Source: Colius striatus
Lineage: Eukaryota; Chordata; Aves; Coliiformes; Coliidae
Reading direction: 5' to 3'
DNA length: 64,000 nt
Assembly: GCF_028858725.1 (NCBI RefSeq)
Contig: NC_084790.1
Coordinates: forward strand, 30,235,031-30,299,030
The translations under genes and the position numbers were made by a program. This document shows positions 62,701 through 64,000 of the stretch, in pieces. Below the pieces are notes generated by a model. That model searched no databases. It was not told the DNA's origin and saw only the letters and a program-made list of their open reading frames with translations. Every line of letters starts with the position of its first letter. The stretch's first letter is position 1.

Positions 62701-64000
62701 AGTAGACAGTAGTTTGTCTGCAGCTGTGAGATGCGTTTCTCTTGCTTTGGCTCAGTGTTCTTCATTTTTTTTTTTTTTTTTTTTAAATGCAATTAGAGGT
62801 ATTTTAGAGCTGGAAGATTCTTCCTCTTTGCTTTGCTGTCTAGTTTTGAGCATTGTTTTTTAAGAAGATATCTTTAGTCCCATGATTAATCTTATCTCCC
62901 AGTGTTTGTGAACAGTATAAGTCACTGTTGAGAATAATGGACACTGTTTTGTTTACGTTTTTTAAAATTTAGTCAATCTGAAAGCACACCAAGGTAGTGA
63001 AATGCAAATGTTTCACTTAAAATAAACAGAGATTTTATTGAAATTGCTTTCTGGTGGTATTATGGTTATTACCGGTTATTATGATGAGTAAGCCCTAGCG
63101 TAAGGTACTTCAGCACAGATGAATGGAAGAATAGAATCCTTAACATGTTCGAAGTCTTCCTTGTATTTTTGCATTTTCCCTATTCATTGTAGTTTCTACA
63201 AGCTAGATTGTAGTTGAAGTCATTTAAAATGGTAGGTGTCATTTAATGGTGTGCAGATATGTATACATGTCTGAGATCCTATTTTTAAGAACCCGAGCAT
63301 ATATTGTTATATTTTAGAACCACAAATTCCTACTCCTACACATTTTTTAAAATAATGTGTTAAAATTAAGTATTTGAAAATATATTTTAAAAAGATGCTG
63401 TACTGTGAAGACTAAGGTTGTATTTCTCTCCTATAGAATGCCAAAGTTTCCAATAAAAGAAAAATACACACACATCTCATGTTTAGTTTACAATTGGCCG
63501 GTTGATGAAAATACAGTTAGATTCTAGTTTTATGGCCAAAAAAAGAGTTTGTTTATTTTTGGCCGATGCAAAATGTAGATAAATTGTTTGATGCTCCATA
63601 TTCTGTTACCTTGTATACATATCAGAGTTTTATGGCCATTTTTCTGTTTAAATCTGTGACCAGTAAAAATGCTGTCAAAAGAAAAATCAGGCAAGGAGAA
63701 GATACACAAGAGTCCAGTTAAAAATCTACTTGAATTGCTAATACCAATTTATAGCATATTCTTTAGGTTTGGCTGGGTTTGTTTGTTTGTTTGTTTATGA
63801 TTCTTACTGTCACTTGCATTATAATCTAGTGGAAGAATTTAACTATCAGTGCTAATACATGGCACAGAAAAGACTAACAAAACCTGTAAGCACAGTATCA
63901 ATTTTCACTTTTTAAATTTTCTTTTTTGTCATTAAATCAGCATATTAATCTTATGAGTAACTGTTCACTAGTAATACACAAAAACAAATTACTGAAAAGC
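56764..64000 (+). other. EFNA5: EFNA5 intron 1, 5' part
   Basis: This stretch starts at the GT donor after exon 1 and runs off the window. The first 0.8 kb is GC-rich, the continuation of the CpG island. From about 57.6 kb it becomes AT-rich. It contains a CR1 tail near 60.7 kb, T-rich tracts around 57.73-57.83 kb, AT/GT-rich repeats at 61.45-61.49 and 62.09-62.16 kb, T20 at 62,765-62,784 and a short GTTT run near 63.78 kb. No segment encodes the next part of the ephrin domain, so exon 2 is absent. Ephrin-A5 intron 1 is very long in other vertebrates (recalled), which agrees. Confidence 0.85.
60705..60790 (-). mobile_element. CR1 LINE 3' tail, antisense, in EFNA5 intron 1
   Basis: ATAGAATCATAGAATGGTAG followed by GGACCTTTAGAGATCATCTA and TCCAACCCCC, the reverse complement of the CR1 end. 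It has few differences from the 43.99-kb copy, so the same subfamily is likely. Confidence 0.92.

Noticed and set aside
1..64000. tRNA, rRNA or other structured RNA genes
   Set aside because: No cloverleaf with A/B boxes or rRNA core sequence was noticed. The tRNA-like match at 26,444 is a retroviral primer-binding site.

Overview
The window looks like bird genomic DNA. Three things point that way: several CR1 LINE fragments with the avian-type 3' end (ATTCTGTGA-like), an env-less avian-type endogenous retrovirus (ERV), and the first coding exon of ephrin-A5 (EFNA5), whose N-terminus is closer to the chicken protein than to the mammalian one as I remember them. From memory, chicken EFNA5 lies on chromosome Z, so a Z-linked origin is likely but cannot be shown from this sequence.

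Layout. Positions 1-53,900 are AT-rich non-coding DNA, probably the intergenic flank upstream of EFNA5. It contains simple repeats (GGAA near 4.25 kb, TTCC near 13.35 kb, a long TTTTC/TCTTC tract at 24.06-24.30 kb), a GC-richer interspersed repeat at about 12.77-13.53 kb, and CR1 pieces at 19.26, 25.46, 35.64, 43.99 and 60.71 kb. One nearly intact provirus occupies 25,993-32,368. It has two 446-bp LTRs, a tRNA-Lys-type primer-binding site, gag, protease, reverse transcriptase, RNase H and integrase, a polypurine tract, no env, and 5-bp target duplications (taagc). It appears to have inserted into an older CR1. Its reading frames are broken by five in-frame TGA codons and a 26-bp tandem duplication.

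From 53.9 to 57.6 kb the composition becomes GC-rich, with two CpG-island-like blocks. The second contains EFNA5 exon 1 at 56,639-56,763 on the + strand: signal peptide plus the start of the ephrin domain, ending at a GT donor. Everything from 56,764 to 64,000 is the start of EFNA5 intron 1, and exon 2 is not in the window.

The only functional host protein-coding sequence I can support is EFNA5 exon 1. The most unusual features are the hydrophobic, multi-membrane-segment N-terminus of the ERV gag frame, the all-TGA pattern of its breaks, a long imperfect hairpin at about 51.35-51.43 kb, a perfect RFX X-box in the upstream CpG block, and a 244-nt AG-free, T27-containing stretch just before the EFNA5 start codon.
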